64,000 nucleotides of DNA, taken from assembly GCF_014352855.1 (NCBI RefSeq), contig NZ_CP060697.1, positions 1,302,001-1,366,000 of the forward strand, in the 5' to 3' direction. This DNA is from Sphingomonas sabuli. Its GTDB lineage: Bacteria; Pseudomonadota; Alphaproteobacteria; Sphingomonadales; Sphingomonadaceae. The position numbers and the translations under genes were made by a program. Positions 36,355 to 46,187 of this stretch are shown here, piece by piece. The notes under the pieces are model-generated. The model had not been told where the DNA came from. It searched no databases and was given only the letters and a program-made list of their open reading frames with translations. Position 1 is the stretch's first letter. Each line of letters begins with the position of its first letter.

Positions 36355-38073
36355 ATGCCCTTGACCAAGACCATCGCCGCGCTCGCCGCCCTCAGCCTGG
36401 CCGGTTGCACCGCTCTGCCGCCGCAGGCCGCGCTTCCGGCCGCCCCGGCACAAACCGCTGCCGCCCAGCCGTTCGCGATCGCCGCCAACCCGCTGGCGAC
36501 CCGGGCCGGCCATGACGTGCTGGCCCGCGGCGGCAGCGCGGTCGATGCCGCGGTGGCCGTGCAGGCGATGCTGTCGCTGGTCGAACCGCAAAGCTCCGGC
36601 GTCGGCGGCGGCGCCTTCATCACTTATTACGACGCGGCGACGCGGTCGGTCAGCGTCTACGACGGCCGCGAAGTCGCCCCGGCGCAGGCGACGACGACGA
36701 TGTTCCTCGGGGCCGACGGCAAGCCCCTGCCGTTCGGCGAAGCCGTCCTGTCCGGCCGCGCCACCGGTGTTCCGGGCGCCGTCGCGGCTCTGGCCATGGC
36801 GCACAAGGACCATGGCCGCTTGCCGTGGAACAGCCTGTTCGGCGATGCGCAGCGCACCGCGGCGCAGGGCTTTGCCGTCAGCCCGCGCCTCGCCCGGCTG
36901 ATGCGGGTCGATGCGCCGGAAAATTCCGCGCCCGACGTCAAAGCCTATTTCACCAAACCCGACGGCACGCTGCTCGACGCGGGCGACACGTTGCGCAACC
37001 CGGCCTACGCCGACTTCCTGGCGCGGCTTGCGGCGCAGGGCCCGGCGGCGCTGTACAGCGGGTCGACCGCGGCGCGGATCGTCGAACGCACCCACGTCGC
37101 CCCGCTGCCCGGCAGCATGACGATGGCGGACCTGGCCAATTACCGCCCGATCAAGCGCGAGGCGCTGTGCCGGCCGTGGCGTGCGCTGGTGATGTGCGTC
37201 CCGCCGCCGCCGTCCAGCGGGGTCGGGCTGATCCAGCTGATGAAGATGCTGGAGCAGACCGACATAGCCAGCCGCGGGCCGGCCGACCCGCAGGCCTGGT
37301 TCCTGTTCGCCGAAGCCAGCCGGCTGATGTATGCCGACCGCGACCGCTATGTCGGTGACAGCGCCTCGGTCCCCGTCGCCGGCCTGCTTGCCCCCGACTA
37401 TATCGCCGCCCGCGCCCGGCTGATCGGCCGCGCCGCGGCGCCGGCACCGGCGGCGGGCAACCCGGCCAGTGCCGTCGTCGCCGGTATCGATGCGACGATC
37501 GAACCGTCGGGCACGTCGCATTTCATCGTTCGCGATTCGATCGGCAACGTCGTGTCCATGACCACGACCGTCGAATCGCTGTTCGGCAGCGGGCGGATGG
37601 TCGATGGCTTCTTCCTCAACAACCAGCTGACCGACTTTTCCTTCGCTCCGGTCGATGCGCAGGGCCGGGCCGCGGTCAACGCCGTCGCGCCGGGCAAGCG
37701 CCCGCGGTCGTCGATGGTCCCGACGGTCCTGCTCAACCCCGACGGCAGCTTTGCCGGGGCGATCGGGTCGGCCGGCGGTAATGCCATTCTCGCTTATGTC
37801 GCCAAGTCGCTGGTCGCCGCGGTGGACTGGAAAATGTCGATGCCAGACGCGCTGGCCGCGCCTAACCTGGTTGCCCGCGGCACCGCTTTCGGCGGCGAAG
37901 TCGACAAGTTCCCGCCGCAAGTGCTGCAAGGCCTCGCCCAGCGCGGGATCGCGCTTAAACCGGGGCAGGGCGAGGACAGCGGGCTGACCGGCGTCCTCAT
38001 TCGCAACGGCCGCATCGACGGTGCCGCCGATCCGCGGCGCGAAGGCATCGTGCTGGTTGTCGAGCCGCGCTAG
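36355..38073 (+). CDS. ggt: Gamma-glutamyltransferase (lipoprotein form)
   Basis: A 572-residue Ntn hydrolase that cleaves gamma-glutamyl bonds, for example of glutathione. A lipoprotein signal ends at LSLAGC (Cys18), so it should be tethered in the periplasm, unlike soluble E. coli GGT. The self-cleavage and catalytic Thr is T387 in SGTSHFIVRD (usually TTH). Other motifs are GGSAVDAAVAVQAMLSLVEPQSSGVGGG and NNQLTDFSF. It ends four bases into the convergent pyrD. Confidence 0.93.
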   Translation: MPLTKTIAALAALSLAGCTALPPQAALPAAPAQTAAAQPFAIAANPLATRAGHDVLARGGSAVDAAVAVQAMLSLVEPQSSGVGGGAFITYYDAATRSVSVYDGREVAPAQATTTMFLGADGKPLPFGEAVLSGRATGVPGAVAALAMAHKDHGRLPWNSLFGDAQRTAAQGFAVSPRLARLMRVDAPENSAPDVKAYFTKPDGTLLDAGDTLRNPAYADFLARLAAQGPAALYSGSTAARIVERTHVAPLPGSMTMADLANYRPIKREALCRPWRALVMCVPPPPSSGVGLIQLMKMLEQTDIASRGPADPQAWFLFAEASRLMYADRDRYVGDSASVPVAGLLAPDYIAARARLIGRAAAPAPAAGNPASAVVAGIDATIEPSGTSHFIVRDSIGNVVSMTTTVESLFGSGRMVDGFFLNNQLTDFSFAPVDAQGRAAVNAVAPGKRPRSSMVPTVLLNPDGSFAGAIGSAGGNAILAYVAKSLVAAVDWKMSMPDALAAPNLVARGTAFGGEVDKFPPQVLQGLAQRGIALKPGQGEDSGLTGVLIRNGRIDGAADPRREGIVLVVEPR

Positions 38074-39104
38074 GCGGCGCTGCCGATCACGTCGGCGATA
38101 GACTCGATCCCTTCGCGTTCCAGCCGCTCGGCCAGTTCGCAGGCGATGCGCCGGGCGACGTGCGGCCCTTCATAGACCATCGCCGTATACAGCTGGACCA
38201 GCGACGCGCCGGCCGCGATCCGGTCCCACGCGTCGTCCGCGGTGGCGATGCCGCCGCACCCGATCAGCGGGATTTCCCCGCCGGCAGCGCTGCGGAACTG
38301 GCGCAACGCGTCGAGCGCCAGCGCCTTCAGCGGCGCCCCCGACAGGCCGCCCTGTTCCCGCCCGCGGTCGGAGCGCAGGCCCGGCCGCGCCACGGTAGTG
38401 TTGGAAACGATGATCGCATCGATGCCATTGTCGATCGCCGAGCGGACGATGCGCCCGGCATCGCCGGCCTCCAGGTCCGGCGCGACCTTCAGGAACACCG
38501 GCGGCCCGCCGCGTTCCCGCGCTTCGTCGATCGCCGACAGCAAGGTGTCGAGCGCCCCCTGATCCTGGAGCGCGCGCAGCCCCGGCGTGTTGGGGGAACT
38601 GATGTTGACGGTCAGATAGTCGGCGACGCTGCTCATCGCCCGTACCCCGGCGACATAATCGCCGACCCGGTCGGGGCTATCCTTGTTGGCGCCGATATTG
38701 ACTCCGATGGGCCCGCCGACGCGGCTGCATCCTTCCAGCCGCATGAAGGCGTCCGCCTGGCCGCAATTGTTGAAGCCCATGCGGTTGATCACCGCCTTGT
38801 CCTCCGCCAGCCGGAACAGCCGCGGCCGCGGATTGCCCTTCTGCGGCCGCGGGGTCAGCGTCCCCACCTCCACGAAACCGAAACCGAGCGAGAGGATTTC
38901 GGCCGGCACTTCAGCATTCTTGTCGAAGCCCGCCGCCAGCCCCACCGGCGAATGAAAGGTCAGTCCAGCGAGTTCGGTGCACAGCGACTTGGGCAAATGC
39001 GCCGAGTGAATCGGCAGCAGCCTGAGCGCGGCAATCGTCGCCCGATGCGCGGTTTCCGCGTCCATCGCGAAGACGAACGGCCTGATGATCGGATACAAAC
39101 GCAC
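38070..39104 (-). CDS. pyrD: Dihydroorotate dehydrogenase (quinone), class 2
   Basis: A 344-residue FMN enzyme of pyrimidine synthesis at the inner membrane. It has the N-terminal membrane-contact helices (LYPIIRPFVFAMDAETAHR), the core GLTFHSPVGLAAGFDKNAEV, VNISSPNTPGLRALQ (catalytic Ser in class 2) and IGCGGIATADDAWDRI. The GTG at 39104 matches the usual class 2 start; ATGs at 39161 and 39173 would add an untypical N terminus. The stop overlaps ggt by four bases. Confidence 0.92.
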   Translation of the reverse strand: MRLYPIIRPFVFAMDAETAHRATIAALRLLPIHSAHLPKSLCTELAGLTFHSPVGLAAGFDKNAEVPAEILSLGFGFVEVGTLTPRPQKGNPRPRLFRLAEDKAVINRMGFNNCGQADAFMRLEGCSRVGGPIGVNIGANKDSPDRVGDYVAGVRAMSSVADYLTVNISSPNTPGLRALQDQGALDTLLSAIDEARERGGPPVFLKVAPDLEAGDAGRIVRSAIDNGIDAIIVSNTTVARPGLRSDRGREQGGLSGAPLKALALDALRQFRSAAGGEIPLIGCGGIATADDAWDRIAAGASLVQLYTAMVYEGPHVARRIACELAERLEREGIESIADVIGSAA

Positions 39105-39150
39105 GTTAATTTCGCCTTTAGCTGCGGCCAACGCCGCCGTCACCGAAAGG

Positions 39151-39199
39151 TTGAGTTTCATCACGCAACGCACTAAATCGGACTGGAAAGCTCCGATTT
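39151..39199 (+). promoter_or_regulatory. suf operon promoter with an AAATCGGA/TCCGATTT operator
   Basis: TTGAGT (39151-39156), a 17-base spacer and TAAATC (39174-39179) form a candidate promoter. A perfect inverted repeat AAATCGGA-N9-TCCGATTT (39175-39199) overlaps the -10 and ends four bases before the regulator's ATG. Rrf2/IscR-type regulators bind palindromes of about 25 bp, so autoregulation is likely. Confidence 0.55.
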
Positions 39200-39203
39200 A
39201 CCC

Positions 39204-39628
39204 ATGCGCCTTAGCCACCTTGCCGATTATGCGGTCGTTTTGATGACCGCTGCCGCCCGCCGCGAGCCGGGCGGACGGCTGAGTGCGACCGAACTGGCGG
39301 CGGAGACCGGCGTCCCCCTGCCGACTGCGCAAAAGCTGATGAGCCAGTTGAGCGGCGCGGGCCTGATGACCAGCGTGCGCGGGGCCGGTGGCGGCTTTTC
39401 GCTGGCGCGCCCGGCGGCGGACATCAGCCTGGCCGACATCGTCGAGGCGGTGGAAGGGCCGATCGTCCTGACGCTCTGTTCGGACGGCAAGAACCAGGAT
39501 TGCGCGCTCGACGCCCATTGCCGGATCAAGCCGCACATGGGTGTGGTTGGCAACGCCGTGCGCGGCGCGCTCAACGCCGTCCCGCTGACGTCGCTTTGTA
39601 GTCCGGCATCCGCCGGGGGGCTCGCCCA

Positions 39629-39632
<4 letters not shown>
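39204..39632 (+). CDS. Rrf2-family SUF operon regulator
   Basis: A 142-residue winged-helix regulator (IscR/SufR-like) with the Rrf2 opening [20 protein letters not shown] and a cluster-binding loop with three cysteines ([18 protein letters not shown]) that should hold an Fe-S cluster as sensor. It is the first gene of the suf operon, and its stop overlaps sufB (ATGA). Confidence 0.92.
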
Positions 39633-41094
<1,462 letters not shown>

Positions 41095-41098
<4 letters not shown>

Positions 41099-41559
41099 GC
41101 TTCGATTATTTTGTCGCAGTGCCTGCAAAGGCTTGGCCTTCATCAATCGCTCTTCAACAGGCGATTGACCGCTTCGAATATCCGGTTCGTTTACGCGATC
41201 TCTCGGATGGCAATTTCGACGCTCCAACGCGCGAGCTTGCTGTCCAGTTCGAAGGTCGGCCCGTCATCATCGAAGCAGAAGTCGAAGAGGCTAAGGACGC
41301 GGACGATCCCCAGTCTTTGTTTGGCTACATCGCGCAAGCTGCGGTTGGCACATTTGCCATTCAAAATGGCGATCAGTTTCTTACACTCACGTTTCGCTCA
41401 GACGCGGACGAAATTAGGGCAGGCCTGTATATCGCGGCCGCGTTAATCAATGGCTTCGGCGGCTATGGGTTTGAAAATCAAACTGAGAGCCACGGGCGGG
41501 CTGACTTCGCAGCACAAATGGTTCGTGAGGCCTCCAATGAGAATCTTTGGATCGATTGA
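41095..41559 (+). CDS. Orphan gene A inserted between sufB and sufC
   Basis: A 154-residue soluble protein of unknown function ([17 protein letters not shown]..., ending SNENLWID). It has lower G+C than its neighbours, and rare codons such as TTA and TCA that the surrounding genes avoid, so it is probably foreign. It is not a known suf component. It keeps the operon's coupling on both sides: its ATG overlaps the sufB stop, and its TGA overlaps the ATG of the sufC-like scar. The acidic, compact pattern is reminiscent of immunity proteins, but that is only a guess. Confidence 0.7.
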
Positions 41560-41706
41560 TGTTGCTCCAAATCGATAACCTCCACGCGACCGTTGCGGAA
41601 AGGCCGATCCACAACGGCCTCGCGCGCGAGGTGCTCAAGCAGCTGCCGATGGAGTTCGCCGTCGAGATGCAGATGCCCGTCGGCATCAGTTTCAAGGAGA
41701 TCGTTG
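41559..41706 (+). pseudogene. Chimeric sufC-start/sufB-end remnant
   Basis: The first 20 codons ([21 protein letters not shown]) match the start of SufC (MLNITNLHATVADKPILKGL). They are joined in frame at the shared GL to codons matching the end of SufB ([18 protein letters not shown]). The DNA similarity is about 80 percent or higher in each half. It is too short to work as either protein and has drifted. It ends at the TTG start of gene B, exactly where the sufB stop overlaps gene A's start. Confidence 0.8.
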
Positions 41707-42126
41707 TTGAGCCTCTTTTTCGACACGATGGCGGTGTTGTTCGCGGCACAGATGGCGCTGGGACTGTTCCTCATGTTCGGGCACCCCGGCGTACCTTGGT
41801 ACAAGCGCGCGATCGCCGCATTCGGAAGTGTCGGAATGGCGCTGTGCGTGTTGGCGTTCTTTTACGCGACACGCGACGCGCCGACGTTCGAGGAACCGGA
41901 GGTCCGCTGGTCAACGATCGTCAGCCTGCTGGTTGCAAACGGCGTCCTGGCCGCTCGGCTGATCGGATACTTTCGGTCCAGCCATTTGGAAATGTCGTGC
42001 TTCGGCACGATTGGGCGGATGGTCGGCTGCCTGGCGGTGGCGTGGGGGGTTTTCGCCCTGCTTGCCGTCAGTCTTGCCGTGATCACCGGAATCAGCACGA
42101 GCGGCTTGGACTTCTTTTACCGATGA
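41707..42126 (+). CDS. Orphan gene B: membrane protein inserted before sufC
   Basis: A 139-residue protein with about four predicted helices (AVLFAAQMALGLFLMFG, AIAAFGSVGMALCVLAFFYA, TIVSLLVANGVLAARLI and VGCLAVAWGVFALLAVSLAVI). The TTG at 41707 (TTGAGC) lines up with gene A's ATGAGC after the sufB-like end, so it is the natural start; an ATG at 41728 is the alternative. Not a known suf gene. It ends 10 bases before sufC. Confidence 0.6.
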   Translation: MSLFFDTMAVLFAAQMALGLFLMFGHPGVPWYKRAIAAFGSVGMALCVLAFFYATRDAPTFEEPEVRWSTIVSLLVANGVLAARLIGYFRSSHLEMSCFGTIGRMVGCLAVAWGVFALLAVSLAVITGISTSGLDFFYR

Positions 42127-42136
42127 GCAATTTTTG

Positions 42137-42949
42137 ATGCTGAATATCACGAACCTCCACGCGACCGTAGCGGACAAGCCCATCCTCAAGGGTCTGACGC
42201 TCGACGTGCCTGCGGGCGAAGTGCACGCGATCATGGGGCCGAACGGGTCGGGCAAGTCGACGCTGGCCTACACGCTGGCTGGGCGACCGGGCTATGACGT
42301 GACCGATGGGTCGGCGACATTCTCTCCCCCTTCGTTCGTCCCGAGCGAAGTCGAGGGGCGCGTCTCGACTTCGCTCGGCACGAACGGTGGAGGCGGTCTC
42401 GACCTGCTTGAAATGGAACCGCACGAGCGCGCCGCCGCCGGCCTGTTCCTCGGGTTCCAGTATCCGGTCGAAATCCCCGGCGTCAGCTACCTGCAGTTCC
42501 TGCGCGAAAGCCTCAATGCGCAGCGCCGAGCGCGCGGCGAAGGGGAGCTGTCCGGCGCCGATTTCATCAAGCTTGCCCGCGCGCAGGCAGCCGCGCTCGA
42601 CATGGACGCGGAGATGCTCAAGCGGCCGGTTAACGTCGGCTTTTCCGGCGGCGAGAAGAAGCGCGCGGAAATGCTGCAGATGGGCATCATGGACCCCAAG
42701 TTCGCGATCCTCGACGAAACCGACAGCGGCCTCGACATCGACGCGCTGCGGATCGTCGGCGAAGGCATCAACCGCATCATGCGCAAGGCCGACAAGGGCG
42801 TGCTGCTGATCACGCACTACGAGCGCCTGCTCGAGCACGTCCGCCCCGACCGCGTGCACGTATTGCAGGCCGGCAGGATCACGCGCTCCGGCGATATCGA
42901 ACTGGCCCGCACGCTTGAGCGTGAAGGCTATGCCGAGGTCGCCGCGTAA
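42137..42949 (+). CDS. sufC: Fe-S assembly ATPase SufC with an in-frame palindromic insert
   Basis: A 270-residue ABC-type ATPase of the SufBCD complex. Walker A is GPNGSGKST, the Q-loop region is FLGFQYPVEIPG, the signature is VGFSGGEKKRAEMLQ, Walker B is AILDETDSGLDID and the H-loop is ITHYERL. It is about 22 residues longer than E. coli SufC (248). The extra residues (after DGSATF, up to LDLLEM) are encoded by a palindromic repeat element at 42333-42386. The insert sits in a surface region before the Q-loop and leaves all motifs intact. Confidence 0.95.
   Translation: MLNITNLHATVADKPILKGLTLDVPAGEVHAIMGPNGSGKSTLAYTLAGRPGYDVTDGSATFSPPSFVPSEVEGRVSTSLGTNGGGGLDLLEMEPHERAAAGLFLGFQYPVEIPGVSYLQFLRESLNAQRRARGEGELSGADFIKLARAQAAALDMDAEMLKRPVNVGFSGGEKKRAEMLQMGIMDPKFAILDETDSGLDIDALRIVGEGINRIMRKADKGVLLITHYERLLEHVRPDRVHVLQAGRITRSGDIELARTLEREGYAEVAA
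42333..42386. repeat. Palindromic repeat element inserted in sufC
   Basis: Two 23-base arms (42333-42355 and 42364-42386) are inverted copies that match at 22 of 23 positions around an 8-base loop. The left arm begins CGTTCGTCCCGAGCGAAG. A related element lies at 45373-45449. The in-frame insertion codes for a Ser/Val/Glu/Gly-rich stretch inside SufC. Confidence 0.85.
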
Positions 42950-43684
42950 ATGACCGCGCCTTTCCCCACTCGCGCGCAGGAGGCCTGGCGCTACGCCGAC
43001 CTCGATGCATTGCAGCCAATCTGGGAGCAGCTGTCCGAACCGGAAGCGATTGCGATTGCTGCGCAGCAGGAGGTGCAGCAAATCTGGTTGCCGAGCGACG
43101 AGGCGGTGCAGGTGCGGCGCGCGAAAATCACGCTTGGCGCGGGCGCGACGCTGCGCCTGTTCGCGCTCAATTGCGCAGCGCAATTTGGCCGCATCGAGAT
43201 CGAGATCGACGCCGCCGAGGGCGCGCGGTTCGAGCTTCACGCCGCCAACATCGGCAGCGGCAAGTCGACCAACGAAATCGTCACCGTGATGCGCCACGCC
43301 GAGCCCGACGGAAGCTCGCGCCAGATCATTCGCTCGGTGCTCGGCAATACCGCCACCGGCACCTACATGGGCCGCATCGAAGTCGCGCGCGGCGCGCAGA
43401 AAACGGACGCGGTGCAATCGGTAAAGGCCGTGCTGCTGAACCGCGGCGCGACCGCCAACGCCAAGCCCGAACTCGAAATCTTCGCCGACGACGTCCAGTG
43501 TGCGCACGGGGCAACGGTCGGCGAACTGGACGCGCAGCAATTATTCTACCTGCAGTCGCGCGGCCTGCCGCCGGCGGAGGCGCGCGCCTTGCTGGTCGAA
43601 GGCTTCGTCATGGGCCTGTTCGACGAGGCCGACGACGCCATCCGCGACGCCGCCCGCGCCGCGCTGCGCAAGGTCGCCGCATGA
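42950..43684 (+). CDS. sufD: Fe-S cluster assembly protein SufD
   Basis: A 244-residue SufD, shorter than E. coli SufD (423) but typical of sphingomonads. It has the C-terminal stretch GATVGELDAQQLFYLQSRGLPPAEARALLVEGF, which matches the SufB/SufD family end. It pairs with SufB in the scaffold. The ATG directly follows the sufC stop, and its stop overlaps sufS (ATGA). Confidence 0.93.
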   Translation: MTAPFPTRAQEAWRYADLDALQPIWEQLSEPEAIAIAAQQEVQQIWLPSDEAVQVRRAKITLGAGATLRLFALNCAAQFGRIEIEIDAAEGARFELHAANIGSGKSTNEIVTVMRHAEPDGSSRQIIRSVLGNTATGTYMGRIEVARGAQKTDAVQSVKAVLLNRGATANAKPELEIFADDVQCAHGATVGELDAQQLFYLQSRGLPPAEARALLVEGFVMGLFDEADDAIRDAARAALRKVAA

Positions 43685-44874
43685 ACGCCCCCACCCGCAT
43701 CAAATCCATGCTCGACGTGCGCGGCCAGTTTCCCGGCGTCGGCGACTGGCATTATCTCGACAGCGCCGCGACCGCGCAGAAGCCGCAGGCGGTGATCGAC
43801 GCCATCGCCCAGGCCTACGGGCCGGAATACGCCACCGTCCATCGCGGCATCTATCAGCGGTCGAGCACGATGACCGCCCGTTACGAGGCCGCGCGCGGGG
43901 CCGCCGCATCGCTGATCGGCGGCCAGGCGGAAGAGACCGTTTTCACCCGCGGCGCGACCGAGGCGATCAACCTCGTCGCCCGCGCCTTGCCGCGCGCAGG
44001 CCGCACCCGCGTCCTGCTGTCCGCGCTGGAACACCACAGCAATATCGTCCCGTGGCAGCTGGCCGGTTACGCGGTCGATGTCGTGCCGTTGACCGGCGAC
44101 GGCCGGATCGATCTCGACGCTGCGGCGGAAATAATCTCCGACGATCACCGCGTCGTCGCCTTCGCCCACGTGTCGAACGTGCTCGGCGCCGTGCTCGATG
44201 CCAGGCGCGCCGCCGATATCGCCCATTCGAAGGGCGCATTGTTGCTGCTCGACGGATGCCAGGCGGTGCCGCGCCTGCCGGTCGATGTCGCCGCGCTGGG
44301 TTGCGACTTCTACGCTTTTTCCGGCCACAAGCTGTACGGGCCGACCGGCATCGGCTGCCTGTGGGGCCGCGCCGAGCTGCTCGACACGCTGCCGCCATGG
44401 CAGGGTGGCGGGTCGATGATCGACCGGGTGACGTTCGAGGAGACAACCTATCTCGACGCGCCGCAGCGGTTCGAGGCGGGCACGCCGCACATCGTCGGCG
44501 CGATCGGCCTGCACGCGGCAATCGATTGGGCGCAGGACCTATCGATGGACGCCATCCACGCGCACGAATGCGCCCTGGTGGCCGAGACCCGCGAAGCCCT
44601 GCGCGGCCTTGGCGGCGTAACCCTCTACGGACCCGACGACAGCGCCGGAATCGTCAGTTTCAATGTCGACGGGGTGCATCCGCACGACACCGCCACCATA
44701 TTGGATGACGCGGGCGTCGCCGTCCGTGCCGGCCACCATTGCGCGCAGCCGCTGATGGACCGGCTCGGCGTCGCGGCGACCGCCCGCGCCAGCTTTGCCG
44801 CGCATAGCGACAGCAGCGATGTCGCGGCGCTGGTCCGCGGGGTCGAGCAAGTGAAACGGATTTTTGCCAGGTGA
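43681..44874 (+). CDS. sufS: Cysteine desulfurase SufS
   Basis: A 397-residue PLP enzyme that takes sulfur from cysteine for cluster assembly. The PLP lysine is K217 (FSGHKLYGPTG) and the active-site cysteine is C354 (RAGHHCAQPL). It also has HYLDSAATAQKPQAVIDA and ALEHHSNIVPWQ. No SufE gene is visible nearby. The frame continues open upstream, but the ATG overlapping the sufD stop gives the normal length. Confidence 0.96.
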   Translation: MNAPTRIKSMLDVRGQFPGVGDWHYLDSAATAQKPQAVIDAIAQAYGPEYATVHRGIYQRSSTMTARYEAARGAAASLIGGQAEETVFTRGATEAINLVARALPRAGRTRVLLSALEHHSNIVPWQLAGYAVDVVPLTGDGRIDLDAAAEIISDDHRVVAFAHVSNVLGAVLDARRAADIAHSKGALLLLDGCQAVPRLPVDVAALGCDFYAFSGHKLYGPTGIGCLWGRAELLDTLPPWQGGGSMIDRVTFEETTYLDAPQRFEAGTPHIVGAIGLHAAIDWAQDLSMDAIHAHECALVAETREALRGLGGVTLYGPDDSAGIVSFNVDGVHPHDTATILDDAGVAVRAGHHCAQPLMDRLGVAATARASFAAHSDSSDVAALVRGVEQVKRIFAR

Positions 44875-44884
44875 GCGAACAGGC

Positions 44885-45355
44885 ATGAACGAGGAACGCA
44901 AGATCGAGGTCGAGGAAGTGGAGGCGGTGACGCCGCCGCCCCGCGGCCGCGTGCCCGAGAGCGCCGGCGAAAAGCTGGATCGCAAGCGCGACTATCTGGC
45001 CGGCTTCCTTGCCGGGGAGACCGAAACCGCGCCCGCCGGCGATAGCGGCAATGCCGAGGTCAAGGAACGGATCGTCGAGGCGCTGAAGTCGATCTACGAC
45101 CCCGAGATCCCGGTCGATATCTATGAGCTCGGCCTGATCTACGACGTCGCGGTCGACGCGGACGGGGACGCGCTGGTCACCATGACGCTGACCACGCCGC
45201 ACTGTCCGGTTGCGGAATCCATGCCGGGCGAGGTCGAATTGCGCGTCCTGTCGGTGCCGGGCGTGCGCGACGCCAAGGTCGACCTGGTCTGGGACCCGCC
45301 CTGGGACCCGTCCAAGATGAGCGACGAAGCCCGCCTCGAACTGGGAATGCTGTGA
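44885..45355 (+). CDS. sufT: SUF-associated MIP18/DUF59 protein
   Basis: A 156-residue protein. About 60 charged residues precede the DUF59 domain (KERIVEALKSIYDPEIPVDIYELGLIYDV, then TTPHCPVAESMPGEV, which holds the conserved Cys). This group helps mature Fe-S proteins. It follows sufS after ten bases. Downstream lies the second palindromic element and sufA. Confidence 0.88.
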   Translation: MNEERKIEVEEVEAVTPPPRGRVPESAGEKLDRKRDYLAGFLAGETETAPAGDSGNAEVKERIVEALKSIYDPEIPVDIYELGLIYDVAVDADGDALVTMTLTTPHCPVAESMPGEVELRVLSVPGVRDAKVDLVWDPPWDPSKMSDEARLELGML

Positions 45356-45372
45356 AACTCAATCCCACACGC

Positions 45373-45449
45373 CGTTCGTCCCCAGCGAAGTCGAGGGGCG
45401 CGCCGTGGACGGTCGCGCCGGCGCACCTCGACTGCGCTCGGCACGAACG
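45373..45449. repeat. Palindromic repeat element between sufT and sufA
   Basis: Outer arms of 24 bases (45373-45396 and 45426-45449) are inverted copies with three mismatches, and the interior holds GGCGCG/CGCGCC. The arms are closely related to those of the element in sufC, so both are members of one family. It ends eight bases before the sufA ribosome site and could affect mRNA stability or readthrough to sufA. Confidence 0.8.
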
Positions 45450-45467
45450 AATGTCTGGAGTTCGAAT

Positions 45468-45827
45468 GTGAACAAGGAAACGAAAATCCGGCAGCGCCCG
45501 GCAGCAATCACGCTGACCGATTCGGCCAATGCGAGGGTTGCCGACCTGATGGCGCGCGCGCCCGACGGCGCCATCGGCGTCAAGCTGTCGACCCCGCGCC
45601 GAGGCTGTTCGGGCCTCGCTTATTCGGTTGACTACGTCAGCGAGGAAAATCCGGCGGACGAGAAGATCGCAACGCCCGGCGGCATCTTTTACGTCGACCG
45701 CGCGTCGGTCCTGTACCTGATCGGATCGGTGATGGATTGGCGCGAAGACGACTTCGCCGCCGGCTTCGTGTTCGAAAATCCCAACGCCACCGGGTCGTGC
45801 GGGTGCGGGGAAAGCTTCACCGTCTGA
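45468..45827 (+). CDS. sufA: A-type Fe-S carrier protein
   Basis: A 119-residue HesB/IscA-type carrier with the conserved cysteines C47 (RRGCSGL), C111 and C113 (GSCGCGES). It would pass clusters from SufBCD to target proteins. The start is the GTG at 45468 with GGAG seven bases upstream; the in-frame ATG at 45405 lies inside the palindromic repeat and is unlikely. It ends the suf operon. Confidence 0.92.
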   Translation: MNKETKIRQRPAAITLTDSANARVADLMARAPDGAIGVKLSTPRRGCSGLAYSVDYVSEENPADEKIATPGGIFYVDRASVLYLIGSVMDWREDDFAAGFVFENPNATGSCGCGESFTV

Positions 45828-45864
45828 CCCCCCGATGCTATGCTGCCCGGCGATGGAGGCAGTC

Positions 45865-46176
45865 ATGCGTTACGTGATTCCCGCCGCTTTCGCGGTCCTC
45901 ATTCCGCAAGCCTCGCTGGCCGGCCCGCCGCCGCAGGCGCCCACGGTCACGGAGCCCGCCGCAATCGCCAGCGCCTGGTCGGCAACCGGCCAGGAATGCC
46001 GCAAGGCGGAAGCGGCCAAGGCCGAGTCCGGCCCGGCCTGGCGCGACACGCCGGTGACGCCGAAGAAATTGACCGACCTGCCGGACGCCAACAGCTACAT
46101 GGCGGTGTTTCGCACCGTGGACGGCTGCGAAGTCCCGATGAGCGTGGTCGAGTATCGCTCCGGCCAGACGCGCTAG
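45865..46176 (+). CDS. Small secreted protein of unknown function
   Basis: A 103-residue protein with signal peptide MRYVIPAAFAVLIPQASLAG and a short soluble body with two Cys (GQECRKAE and DGCEVP) that could pair. An ATG 10 codons upstream is in frame but precedes the signal awkwardly. I know no family. It is convergent with the AraC-hydrolase gene. Confidence 0.55.
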   Translation: MRYVIPAAFAVLIPQASLAGPPPQAPTVTEPAAIASAWSATGQECRKAEAAKAESGPAWRDTPVTPKKLTDLPDANSYMAVFRTVDGCEVPMSVVEYRSGQTR

Positions 46177-46187
46177 CGCGTCGCCGT

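Noticed and set aside
36271-37929. A 550-codon upstream extension of the acyl-CoA ligase
   Set aside because: It is antisense to ggt, the ligase has a good ribosome site and normal N terminus at 36270, and the extension shows no domain.
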